Origin: Acinetobacter higginsii
GTDB lineage: Bacteria > Pseudomonadota > Gammaproteobacteria > Pseudomonadales > Moraxellaceae
Length of the DNA stretch: 64,000 nucleotides
NCBI RefSeq assembly: GCF_000369525.1
Contig: NZ_KB850072.1
Location: 680,760-744,759 of the forward strand
Reading direction: 5' to 3'
In this document: piece after piece, positions 56,060-64,000 of the stretch
Numbering within the stretch: position 1 is the stretch's first letter
How the letters are laid out: every line of letters starts with the position of its first letter
Notes under the pieces: model-generated
What the model was told of the DNA's origin: nothing
Database searches by the model: none
Seen by the model: the letters and a program-made list of their open reading frames with translations, nothing else
Program-made: the position numbers and the translations under genes

Positions 56060-57043
56060 ATGAATACACGTGTAGCGATTAGTGATTTATTCTCGCGAGA
56101 GGAAATTACTGAGTTAACAGCCAAGTCTGATGCGCAAGGCAGTTGGGCTGTGTTTTCGACATGGGCTGTGATTGGTGGAACTTTTGCGGCTGTAGCTAGC
56201 TCTTGGGAGTATTTACCTGCTTGGGGTAAATTACTCATGTGTGTTGCAGCCTTGGTCGTTTTGGCTGGCCGTCAGTTGGCACTCGCGATCATCATGCATG
56301 ACGCTTCCCATCAAAGTTTATTTAAAACCAAATGGTTGAATGATACCTTGACGGATTGGTTATGCGCGCGTCCGATTTGGAATGATCTACATAAATATCG
56401 TGCCCATCATATGCGTCATCATAGTAAAACCTCTACGGTCGATGATCCTGATTTATCCTTAGTTACAGGTTTTCCAACCACGAAAAAATCCTTAATGCGC
56501 AAATTTATGCGTGATTTGTCTGGCGTGACGGGGTTTAAGTTTGCGGTTGGCCGAGTGTTGATGGATATTGAAAAAATGGAGTGGACGGTATCAAACGACC
56601 GCCGCTGGATTTCTCAGGAAGGCAAACACTGGAGCGATTATCCTAAAGCATTCCTAAAAAATAGTGGTGGTGCAATTGCAACTAACGCTGCTCTATTTTC
56701 AGCGTTGTGGGCAGCGGGGCATCCTAAACTTTATGCATTATGGGTTGTGGCGTATTTGACCCCATTTCCTTTATTCCTCAGAGTCCGTTCAATGGCAGAG
56801 CATGCAGGAATGGAAACCAGTCATAGTGCTTTAACCAATACGCGTACAACTAAGGCAGGCTATATTGCTCGTGCTTTGGTTGCACCAATCAATGTCAACT
56901 ATCATAAAGAACATCATTTGATGGCAGCTGTACCTTATTTTAAATTGCCAAAAATGCACCAGATGTTAAGACAACGCGGTCATGTTGCCGAACCACCAAG
57001 CTATTGGCAAGTGCTGAATGAGCTTTCAGCTAAAGCGGATTAA
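56060..57043 (+). CDS. Membrane fatty acid desaturase
   Basis: A 327-residue integral membrane di-iron enzyme. The three histidine boxes are visible: HDASHQ (about 81), HKYRAHHMRHH (about 113) and HKEHH (near 285). Hydrophobic helices flank the first box and follow the second. It introduces double bonds into acyl chains, probably in membrane lipids. The ATG at 56060 follows AGGATAGGG; a more upstream ATG has no ribosome site. A PaaI-type thioesterase gene follows after 65 bp. Confidence 0.87.
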   Translation: MNTRVAISDLFSREEITELTAKSDAQGSWAVFSTWAVIGGTFAAVASSWEYLPAWGKLLMCVAALVVLAGRQLALAIIMHDASHQSLFKTKWLNDTLTDWLCARPIWNDLHKYRAHHMRHHSKTSTVDDPDLSLVTGFPTTKKSLMRKFMRDLSGVTGFKFAVGRVLMDIEKMEWTVSNDRRWISQEGKHWSDYPKAFLKNSGGAIATNAALFSALWAAGHPKLYALWVVAYLTPFPLFLRVRSMAEHAGMETSHSALTNTRTTKAGYIARALVAPINVNYHKEHHLMAAVPYFKLPKMHQMLRQRGHVAEPPSYWQVLNELSAKAD

Positions 57044-57108
57044 ATATTGGATTTTTTAGGGCTCTGTTTTAAATCGGGGCTCACACAACAGGAATGGTGG
57101 AAAAGAGT

Positions 57109-57543
57109 ATGGCAATGGATAAACAAGAAATTATTGGATTTTTAGCACAAGAATTTCCGCAGGCGTTACAAAAAAGTACCATTGAGGAGATTCCTCCTAA
57201 GGGGGCACAGCTACTTTATCGAGTCGATGCAGGAGACCTCCGTCCAGGACAAACCGTTTCTGGCCCAACGCTGATGTTGATTGCAGACTATGTACTCTAT
57301 ATTGCCATCTTGGGGCATCTGGGACTGGTTGCAATGGCAGTCACTACCAATATGACCATTAATTTCTTTCGTAAACCCAATGGAAATCGAGATATTCGGG
57401 CTGTGTGTAAATTGATTAAGGTTGGTAAAACCTTGGTTACAGGAGAAGTTTGGCTATATTCTCTGGATGATGAAGAGCCGGTTGCGCATGTCATTGGAAC
57501 TTATGCACTACCACAAAGTGCACCATCGATCTTAGGCGGATGA
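57109..57543 (+). CDS. PaaI-type hot-dog thioesterase
   Basis: An approximately 144-residue single hot-dog-fold protein. It shows the PaaI/YbaW-like core GQTVSGPTLMLIADYVLYIAI, in which an Asp sits on the central helix, and TNMTINFFRKPNGNRDI on the following strand. It likely hydrolyses acyl-CoA. Starts at 57094, 57109 or 57115 are possible; 57109 has the best-placed GGAAAAG. It is in the same direction as the desaturase and probably co-transcribed. Confidence 0.85.
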   Translation: MAMDKQEIIGFLAQEFPQALQKSTIEEIPPKGAQLLYRVDAGDLRPGQTVSGPTLMLIADYVLYIAILGHLGLVAMAVTTNMTINFFRKPNGNRDIRAVCKLIKVGKTLVTGEVWLYSLDDEEPVAHVIGTYALPQSAPSILGG

Positions 57544-57675
57544 AACCTTCAAAATACTCGTGACAACTGAATGATTGGCTGTAAATCCGTTAAAAATAAA
57601 AATCTCGTCATAGGATAGTATCCACAAATAAGTTGAGATAAAGAGATAAAATAAATCTTATCTGGGAAGAACGAG

Positions 57676-58668
57676 ATGATAATTAAAAACGGTTTAATTG
57701 CTTTGGCATTATTCGGATTCGCTGTAACAACACAGGCGAAGCAAACGGTTTGTGTGTTTGATCCAGTTGGTAAATCGGGTGATGCATTTGCACTGGCAAA
57801 AGATTATGCATTAGAAGCAAAAAAGTGGGGCGCAGAGATTGATTTGCGTGCCTATGTCGATGAGCGTGTTGCAGCTGAAGATTTAAAAGTCGGGCAATGT
57901 GATGGCGCAATTATCAGTGGATTGCGTGGTCGACAATTCAATAAATATGTCGGTTCACTTGATGCTGTTGGTGCTTTAACTGATTTGAAAACGGCAATTC
58001 TTGCTTATCAATTGCTCTCTAAGCCTCAAGCGGCAAAAAGTATGATCAATGGCCCTTATGAAATTGCGGGTCTTGGAACGATTGGTCCTGCGTATTTGTT
58101 TGTTGCTGATCGTAATATAAATACTTTGGCTAAGGCCGCAGGTAAGAAAGTTGGTGTATTTGCTTATGATGAAGCTCAACCGAAATTGGTTGCACAAATA
58201 GGTGCACAAGCTGTTTCAGTCGATGTGACCAATGCAGGGGCAAAATTTAATAATCATCAAATTGATATTGTTCCCGCGCCAATTGTTGCTTATAAGCCTT
58301 TTGAGCTTTATAAAGGACTCGGTGATAAAGGCGGAATTGTCAAATTTCCACTGACGCAAATTTCGGCAAATTTCATTATTCGAAAGGATAAATTTCCTGA
58401 CGGGTTTGGGCAGAAATCGCGTGAATGGGTGGCGGGGCAACTCGGTCGAACGTTTAATATTATTTCAAAATACGAAAAAGAAATTCCAACCAAGTACTGG
58501 ATGATTATCCCACCTGAAGAACAAGTCAACTATATGAAGATGATGCGTGAAGCACGTATCTCACTTACTAAAGCAGGAATTTATGATCCAAAAATGATGA
58601 ACTTCTTGAAAAAAGTTCGCTGCAAACAAAATCCAAATAACTTTGAATGTGCGCTCAATGATGAGTAA
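57676..58668 (+). CDS. Periplasmic solute-binding-like protein
   Basis: A 330-residue exported protein with signal peptide at 1-21 (ALFGFAVTTQA). The mature part begins KQTVCVFDPVGKSGDAFALAKDYAL and resembles TRAP DctP-type binding proteins in size and in the RxDKFPDGFGQKSREW segment. No transporter genes adjoin it, so it may act as a stand-alone sensor or partner of an unlinked transporter. Four cysteines (VCVFD, GQCDGA, RCKQN, ECALN) could form disulfides. Confidence 0.78.
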   Translation: MIIKNGLIALALFGFAVTTQAKQTVCVFDPVGKSGDAFALAKDYALEAKKWGAEIDLRAYVDERVAAEDLKVGQCDGAIISGLRGRQFNKYVGSLDAVGALTDLKTAILAYQLLSKPQAAKSMINGPYEIAGLGTIGPAYLFVADRNINTLAKAAGKKVGVFAYDEAQPKLVAQIGAQAVSVDVTNAGAKFNNHQIDIVPAPIVAYKPFELYKGLGDKGGIVKFPLTQISANFIIRKDKFPDGFGQKSREWVAGQLGRTFNIISKYEKEIPTKYWMIIPPEEQVNYMKMMREARISLTKAGIYDPKMMNFLKKVRCKQNPNNFECALNDE

Positions 58669-58839
58669 CCCATGATTTGATTGATGAACCTTCTTTATTG
58701 ATTGTAATTTAGAGGGTTTTTAGTCAGTAAGGCGACACTATATTTTAAAAAACATAACAACATTTAGATATGAGAAAGTCAAAGAACATGCTACAACTAA
58801 GCTGTTCAAATTTATTTGTGCTCACGATTTTCTATTGAT

Positions 58840-59616
58840 ATGACGCTACCGCTCGACTTAACACCTTTATCGCAAATTGAATCAAATCAAGAACATATTT
58901 TAGCGATCAAGCGTAATGATTTATTACCTTTATTGAACGATCCGCATCGTTTATGTCATTACGCAGATCATTTGGTTCAAGCTCAAAGCGTCTTGCTGAA
59001 TGGTGTCGATCCTAAGTTAAATCAGCAGCTCAGCGAAGTGATCACTCAGATTATTCAGCAGCTGTCTTTATCCAAAAAGTTTTTAGGCACACGCCGTTTT
59101 AATGCACTGCAAAAATGGTTGGGCATTGATATTGAATATGATGCTGGGCAAGTGAAATATGTTAAAGATTTAGATCGTTTGATTAATGAAGCGAATTATT
59201 TGAGTCAACGTTTGCAAATCGAAATCCAAAAATCACAATCGCGTCTACAGCAGGCATTGGGTTTAAGAGAGCAGATGGCTGCTTATATTCAGGCAGCCGA
59301 TCAATTCTTGATTGAGTATCCTCAGTTTAGTAAGCAGCAAGTGCTGGATCATTTTGTGGAGCGCTTATCTAAAAAGGTAAATACTTTACAAACCTTACAG
59401 AGCAGCAATGATATTGCAATCAAACAGATGCAGCTTTCACAGCATTTATCTTTTAGCTTGCTTGATCGTTTTAAAGAGGCACAACAGATTTTAATTCCAG
59501 CATGGCAATATCATTTAAAGCAAAGTCGGGAATCCAATTCGACTGCGACGATTGAGCAGTTGGATAAAAGCCGCGAAGATTTAATCCAAAATTTGAAAAA
59601 ATCATTACAGAAATAA
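58840..59616 (+). CDS. Short TelA-like coiled-coil protein
   Basis: A 258-residue helical protein whose C-terminal half parallels the TelA protein encoded next. SKKVNTLQTLQSS, LLDRFKEAQQILIPAWQ and EQLDKSREDL correspond to EKRVSDLHVLQQS, LVDKFYAIKNITLPAWK and KAIDDTTNEL in the larger gene. It is therefore a diverged, shortened paralogue, not previously obvious from length. It is the first gene of a three-gene operon, with 9 bp to the next. The ATG at 58840 is preferred to a TTG at 58816. Confidence 0.7.
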   Translation: MTLPLDLTPLSQIESNQEHILAIKRNDLLPLLNDPHRLCHYADHLVQAQSVLLNGVDPKLNQQLSEVITQIIQQLSLSKKFLGTRRFNALQKWLGIDIEYDAGQVKYVKDLDRLINEANYLSQRLQIEIQKSQSRLQQALGLREQMAAYIQAADQFLIEYPQFSKQQVLDHFVERLSKKVNTLQTLQSSNDIAIKQMQLSQHLSFSLLDRFKEAQQILIPAWQYHLKQSRESNSTATIEQLDKSREDLIQNLKKSLQK

Positions 59617-59625
59617 GAGGGAAAT

Positions 59626-60753
59626 ATGATGTCAGATTCAGAACTGAGTAAGGTATCTCATGAGCTTGAAATTAAGCCCGAGCAGCGTTTTGAGCAGTTG
59701 AACTTAAAAGACTTAGGTCTACAATCTCAAGATTTTGCTGAAGTGATGGATGCGCATAAAGAACTGGCCGATATCAGTACGACTGCTGTTGCAGAATATG
59801 GCAAAAATATTGCCAATAAAACCTCAACCTATACCGATGAGTTGTTGAATCTGGTACAGAACAAAGACCTTGATGCAACTGGACAAAAACTCAATGAAGT
59901 GGTGCAAGTCGCTCAGCAGTTAAATACTTCAAGTATTTTAAATAAATCTAAAAGTTCAGGTTTTTTTGGTGGCTTATTGAGTAAGTTCAAGAATGCTAAA
60001 CAAAATTTTGATCAGCATTTTAATACCACCAAAGAGCAGATTGATGTATTGGTCAAAGAAATTGAAAGCTCACAATCAGGTTTGAAAGCACGTGTTGGGA
60101 CATTGGATAAAATGTTTGATGCGGTTCAAGATGAATATAAGCAACTAGGTGTTTATATTGCAGCGGGTCAGTTGAAGCAGCAGGATATTCAACAGCAAAT
60201 TACGACTCTGACAAATCAGGAACAAGATCAACAGACCACACAACAGATTTATGATCTTAACCACTTAGCCAATAACCTTGAAAAAAGAGTCAGTGATCTT
60301 CATGTTTTACAGCAGTCTGCAATGCAGACTTTACCGATGATTCGGATCATCCAGTCGAATAACTTGATGTTGGTAGACAAATTTTACGCGATTAAAAACA
60401 TCACATTACCAGCTTGGAAAAATCAAATTAGTTTGGCAATTTCGTTGCAAGAGCAAAAGAATAGCGTCCAACTTGCCAAAGCCATTGATGATACTACCAA
60501 TGAATTATTACGTCGTAATGCTGAGTTATTGCATCAAAACTCAGTTGATACGGCTAAAGCCAATCAGCGTTCCGTGATCGATGTTGAAACCCTTGAACAT
60601 GTACAAAACACCCTCATTAAAACAGTAAATGATGTGATTCAGATTCAGAAAGAAGGGATGCAAAAGCGTGCCGAAGCGACAACCCGTTTGCGTGCTTTGC
60701 AAGAAAATTTGAATCATCTGGTGCTTGAAAATAGCCAACCACCTAAATCTTGA
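59626..60753 (+). CDS. TelA-family toxic anion resistance protein
   Basis: A 375-residue, mostly helical cytoplasmic protein. The typical TelA core is SSGFFGGLLSKFKNAKQNFDQHFNTTKEQIDVLVKEIE, then LKARVGTLDKMFDAVQDEY, then LVDKFYAIKNITLPAWKNQ. TelA/KlaA proteins were named for tellurite resistance, but their biochemical role is not settled. Two adjacent ATGs (59626, 59629) follow GAGGG. It is the middle gene of the operon. Confidence 0.85.
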   Translation: MMSDSELSKVSHELEIKPEQRFEQLNLKDLGLQSQDFAEVMDAHKELADISTTAVAEYGKNIANKTSTYTDELLNLVQNKDLDATGQKLNEVVQVAQQLNTSSILNKSKSSGFFGGLLSKFKNAKQNFDQHFNTTKEQIDVLVKEIESSQSGLKARVGTLDKMFDAVQDEYKQLGVYIAAGQLKQQDIQQQITTLTNQEQDQQTTQQIYDLNHLANNLEKRVSDLHVLQQSAMQTLPMIRIIQSNNLMLVDKFYAIKNITLPAWKNQISLAISLQEQKNSVQLAKAIDDTTNELLRRNAELLHQNSVDTAKANQRSVIDVETLEHVQNTLIKTVNDVIQIQKEGMQKRAEATTRLRALQENLNHLVLENSQPPKS

Positions 60754-60780
60754 TATTGCTAATTTTTGAAGGAAAGATCA

Positions 60781-61698
60781 TTGTCACCCATAGAAGATTT
60801 TAGTGTACAACCGATTGACCAGCGTTTAGATGTGTTAAAAAAACGTCAACGCAATTTAATGATCTGGTTTTTTCTGACCAGTACATTCGTTGTTGTTACA
60901 ATCGCTGGTCTGTTTTTGCAAAAAGAATTTATCTATCGTTTCTTTGATCTTTCTGTACATGTACAGGCTTTAGATTTGCCTTATCATGTACAGGATCTTG
61001 TTCCTTTTAAGCAACCCGTCGATTATCTTTTTAATCTATTATCATGGTTCGGCTGGCTGTTTCTCAAACTTTTTGTCTCATTTATTGGCGCTTTTTTACT
61101 GCTTAGTTGGGCCAAGAAATTTAAATTTTTTCAGCAACGTTTTCAGGCATGGACACAGCGTATTCTGGCGTGGGTGATTTCATTTATTTTACTTTGGTCA
61201 GGTCTGACCTACATCCAGTATGACTGGAAAGATGAAACTAAGCAGGCTTATCAACAGTGGATGAGCTATCAAAACAATATTGTTGAAAGTCAGATTGCTC
61301 AAGATTTACAGCAGGCCAATATTTCTTCGACTGAAAAAGCTTATGTCTTGGCGCAAGTGGCCTTATTGCATCAACCTGTCGATCGCAAGACCGCTAATGT
61401 CTATGTGAATCAATTAATTAGTGCAGAGAAAACCAATCCAGCTCAATTTAAAGCATATGACTTTAAACCTGAACAGCTGTGGGTCATGCAGCAGCAACTA
61501 TACGGTAAGAGTATTACCTCAATCACGCAGCCCTTAGACCTGCGTGCGCAGCAAGCCGAACGTATTTCTCAGATTGTGAATGTCATTTTATGGGGCTTGA
61601 TTGTATTGGCTGTTGCTTTAAGCGCAATTTTATATGTGCTCGCCAAACATTTGAAAAATCGTCGTGTGAGGATTGGTCAAAAACTGGATGTCTCTTAA
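60781..61698 (+). CDS. Membrane partner protein of the TelA operon, unknown function
   Basis: A 305-residue protein with about four transmembrane helices: near 24-46 (NLMIWFFLTSTFVVVTIAGLFL), 88-108, 128-148 and 268-290. Between helices 3 and 4 is a soluble, probably periplasmic domain of about 120 residues. The TTG at 60781 is chosen because AAGGA precedes it by eight bases, giving MSPIEDFSVQ; an earlier TTG at 60766 overlaps that ribosome site. It closes the TelA operon and may anchor the TelA-like proteins. That is inference. Confidence 0.7.
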   Translation: MSPIEDFSVQPIDQRLDVLKKRQRNLMIWFFLTSTFVVVTIAGLFLQKEFIYRFFDLSVHVQALDLPYHVQDLVPFKQPVDYLFNLLSWFGWLFLKLFVSFIGAFLLLSWAKKFKFFQQRFQAWTQRILAWVISFILLWSGLTYIQYDWKDETKQAYQQWMSYQNNIVESQIAQDLQQANISSTEKAYVLAQVALLHQPVDRKTANVYVNQLISAEKTNPAQFKAYDFKPEQLWVMQQQLYGKSITSITQPLDLRAQQAERISQIVNVILWGLIVLAVALSAILYVLAKHLKNRRVRIGQKLDVS

Positions 61699-61825
61699 TT
61701 TTAAGTTCGGTTTATCCGATCAAACTCATAAAAACATACTGTTTTACCTATTCAGTGCTTTTGCGTACTATAGCCTCATTGAATGAATTTAGCCGATTTG
61801 AACGTCTTAGAATTTGGAGTAATAC

Positions 61826-63391
61826 ATGTTAGATCAAAATATTAAAACTCAATTAAAAGCTTACTTAGAACGTTTAGAAAGTCCAATCGAGTTGGTTGCT
61901 GCTTTAGATGACTCCGACAAAGCAGAAAAAATTAAAGAACTCGTGACTGAAATTGCTGAACTTTCTGGCCAAGTTACGGCGCGTTTTGACGGTTCAAACG
62001 CTCGCCGTCCTAGTTTCGGTGTGGCCAAAGCAGGTGAACAACCACGTGTGTTCTTTGCTGGCTTACCGATGGGACATGAGTTTACTTCTTTGATCTTGGC
62101 ATTATTACAAGTATCAGGTTATGCGCCTAAAGTATCTGATGAAGTACTCACTCAGATCAAAGGCTTAAACTTAACAGCGAACTTTGATGTGTTTGTATCG
62201 CTCAGCTGCCATAACTGTCCAGATGTGGTTCAAGCTTTGAACTTGATTGCGATTAACAATCCAAATACCACGGCAACCATGGTTGATGGTGCTTTCTTCC
62301 AAGACGAAGTTGAAGAACGCAAAATCTTAGCTGTACCAATGGTGTTCCAAGACAATCAGCATATTGGTCAAGGTCGTATGACTTTGGAAGAAATCGTTGC
62401 CAAGTTGGATAGCAATTCAGCTGAGAAAGATGCAGCAGCAATCAATGCCAAAGATGCATTTGATGTATTGGTGATTGGTGGTGGCCCTGCGGGTGGTACA
62501 GCAGCGATTTACGCGGCACGTAAAGGCATCAAAACGGGTATTGTGGCTGAACGTTTTGGTGGTCAGGTAATGGACACGATGGACATTGAGAACTTCACCA
62601 CAGTACAAAAAACTGTAGGTCCTCAGTTCGCTCAAGACATGGAAGCCCATGTCCATGAATACGGTGTCGACATCATGAACTTACAACGTGTCAGCAAGAT
62701 CACTGGTGCAGATCAAACGGCCAATGGTCTGGTTGAAGTGGAACTGGAAAATGGTGCCAAGCTTGAATCAAAAACCATTATCTTGTCTACAGGTGCACGT
62801 TGGAGAGAAATGAATGTACCGGGTGAAGCTGAATACCGTACTCGTGGTGTAGCGTACTGCCCACACTGTGATGGTCCATTATTCAAAGGCAAACGTGTTG
62901 CGGTGATTGGTGGTGGTAACTCAGGTGTTGAAGCAGCGATTGACCTTGCAGGGATTGTTGAGCATGTGACTTTGGTTGAGTTTGATATCAAACTTCGTGC
63001 AGACCAAGTATTGCAAGACAAATTAAATAGCTTGCCAAATACCACTGTCATCTTAAATGCACTCAGTACTGAAGTAGTGGGTGATGGTGCTCAAGTGACA
63101 GCATTGAAATATAAAGATCGTGCCACTGATGTTGAACACACAGTTGAACTTGCAGGGATCTTTGTACAAATTGGTTTATTACCAAATACAGATTTCTTAA
63201 AGAACAGTGCGGTTGAACTCAGCAGCCGTGGCGAGATCGTGATTAATGATCGCAATGAAACTAATGTCAAAGGTGTCTTTGCTGCAGGTGACTGTACGAC
63301 AGTACCGTACAAGCAAATCATTATTGCTACAGGTGAAGGCGCGAAAGCATCATTGTCTGCCTTTGATTATATGATCCGTTCTGGTGTGTAA
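61826..63391 (+). CDS. ahpF: Alkyl hydroperoxide reductase subunit F
   Basis: A 521-residue flavoprotein disulfide reductase that regenerates AhpC with NADH. The N-terminal double thioredoxin-like domain has the redox CHNC (SCHNCPDVV, about 129). The FAD-binding [12 protein letters not shown] lies near 215, the catalytic CPHC in [11 protein letters not shown] near 348, and NAD-binding [12 protein letters not shown] near 365. No ahpC is adjacent, so its partner is elsewhere. Confidence 0.97.
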   Translation: MLDQNIKTQLKAYLERLESPIELVAALDDSDKAEKIKELVTEIAELSGQVTARFDGSNARRPSFGVAKAGEQPRVFFAGLPMGHEFTSLILALLQVSGYAPKVSDEVLTQIKGLNLTANFDVFVSLSCHNCPDVVQALNLIAINNPNTTATMVDGAFFQDEVEERKILAVPMVFQDNQHIGQGRMTLEEIVAKLDSNSAEKDAAAINAKDAFDVLVIGGGPAGGTAAIYAARKGIKTGIVAERFGGQVMDTMDIENFTTVQKTVGPQFAQDMEAHVHEYGVDIMNLQRVSKITGADQTANGLVEVELENGAKLESKTIILSTGARWREMNVPGEAEYRTRGVAYCPHCDGPLFKGKRVAVIGGGNSGVEAAIDLAGIVEHVTLVEFDIKLRADQVLQDKLNSLPNTTVILNALSTEVVGDGAQVTALKYKDRATDVEHTVELAGIFVQIGLLPNTDFLKNSAVELSSRGEIVINDRNETNVKGVFAAGDCTTVPYKQIIIATGEGAKASLSAFDYMIRSGV

Positions 63392-63401
63392 GTAATCCCT
63401 T

Positions 63402-63432
63402 AAAAAAAGCCCCAATTATTTGGGGCTTTTTT
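63402..63432. terminator. Bidirectional terminator after ahpF
   Basis: AAAAAAAGCCCCAA/TTGGGGCTTTTTT stem with A and T runs between convergent genes. Confidence 0.92.
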
Positions 63433-63439
63433 ATTGTGT

Positions 63440-64000
63440 TTAGTTCTTCGGTTTATATAAACCGTGATCGACAAGGTGTTCACGCAAGATACGACGTAAT
63501 TCTAGAACTGCTTCTGGGGTCTCTTGAATTGAATGGCCGCCCGTGAAAATCTTCTCGGAAACAGCACCATCTAAATGTGCACTCTTATAAGGAACAATCC
63601 CGTCTGTAATGACATTTGGATCATCACTCTTGGTAATGTTGCCCATAATCGAGTGAAAAACCAGTCCATTTTCAGGCGGAATAGAGGCGGTTAATTCCAT
63701 AAATTTGGATTTTTTACTGAGATCACTTGGCCCATTTTGAATTACATCATTGGTCAGGGTTTTAACGAATTCTTTTAAATCCATATCATCACTGGTGAGT
63801 GTATCTGCCAAAGTGGTCAAGAAGGTTGCAGGGAGTTTGATGATTTTACGTGCTGCTAGTGTAAACCAGCGATCAGCAAAGTCAGTTCCTTTATGTGGAG
63901 CAGCCAAGAAAATGGCACGATCAAAATTAGTAATCGGTTCCATTTTAAGCCGTTCACCAATCACAGGATGCTTGCGTAAACGCGTTTGTTGACGGCTACT
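63440..64000 (-). CDS. Lipase/esterase of the alpha/beta-hydrolase fold (partial, cut by window edge)
   Basis: The frame is open to the end of the window with no stop, so this is the C-terminal part of a longer gene (about 186 residues seen). FDRAIFLAAPHKGTDFADRW is the segment that follows the nucleophile elbow in this lipase type, DGIVPYKSAHLDG carries the likely catalytic Asp and TGGHSIQETPEAVLELRRIL the catalytic His. The GxSxG nucleophile lies outside the window. The family matches Acinetobacter esterase-like proteins of unknown substrate. Confidence 0.8.
   Translation of the reverse strand, partial: SSRQQTRLRKHPVIGERLKMEPITNFDRAIFLAAPHKGTDFADRWFTLAARKIIKLPATFLTTLADTLTSDDMDLKEFVKTLTNDVIQNGPSDLSKKSKFMELTASIPPENGLVFHSIMGNITKSDDPNVITDGIVPYKSAHLDGAVSEKIFTGGHSIQETPEAVLELRRILREHLVDHGLYKPKN

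Overview
The window is Acinetobacter chromosome, most likely the A. calcoaceticus-baumannii group or a close relative. Evidence is the AceR/AceI chlorhexidine efflux pair, an AmvA-type MFS pump with its TetR regulator, type II secretion genes gspL and gspM sitting away from the other gsp genes, a recA with no visible LexA box, a class III membrane adenylate cyclase, low G+C, and generally housekeeping content. I see no prophage, insertion sequence, CRISPR array, integron or tRNA. It is a core-genome segment with a few accessory-looking genes.

Layout. 0.1-2.6 kb: aceR and aceI, a tautomerase and a small exported protein. 2.7-9.2 kb: mfd, a HIT protein, adenylate cyclase and a tail-anchored unknown. 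9.3-14.7 kb: a complete iscRSUA-hscBA-fdx operon on the minus strand with an IscR-type site over its promoter. 14.8-19.5 kb: a membrane protein with an SCP2-like region, a phasin, hupB, ppiD and a CpoB/YbgF-like protein. 19.7-22.7 kb: 4.5S RNA, recX, recA, hslR and yrfG. 22.8-29.9 kb: cysQ, a histidine phosphatase, a small beta-solenoid protein, a large M66 (StcE/TagA-like) metalloprotease lipoprotein with a tandem-repeat linker and lectin-like tail, and a 420-residue unknown. 29.9-33.3 kb: rpsT, an NAD(P)-binding protein, rraA, a double thioredoxin-fold GST-like protein, a small unknown and a membrane protein that looks frameshifted. 33.4-37.5 kb: a thiolase with an unusual N-terminal tail, a long FabG and a MaoC hydratase, which together look like a fatty-acyl or polyhydroxyalkanoate module. 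37.6-42.6 kb: a class C beta-lactamase-fold hydrolase, GNAT, TetR/AmvA, Maf and DUF2237. 42.7-55 kb: pgk, two small lipoproteins, nitroreductase, gpsA, sixA, gspL-gspM, pyrD, cvpA-purF, a catalytically dead M48-type membrane protein and uppP. 55-58.7 kb: a PaaX-family regulator, fatty acid desaturase, thioesterase and a solute-binding protein. 58.8-61.7 kb: a three-gene TelA-type operon. 61.8-64 kb: ahpF and the 3' part of a lipase/esterase gene cut by the window edge.

Themes. Two separate biocide export systems are present, each with a divergent regulator. Lipid metabolism recurs (thiolase/FabG/MaoC, phasin, desaturase, thioesterase). Envelope functions are frequent (PpiD, CpoB-like, UppP, GspLM, lipoproteins). 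The least explained items are the TelA operon with two diverged TelA paralogues and a membrane partner, the M48 homologue that has lost all three zinc ligands, the low-complexity tail on the thiolase, and the M66 protease neighbourhood. I found no clear-cut unknown defence or mobile system. Family calls come from reading motifs, not from database searches.
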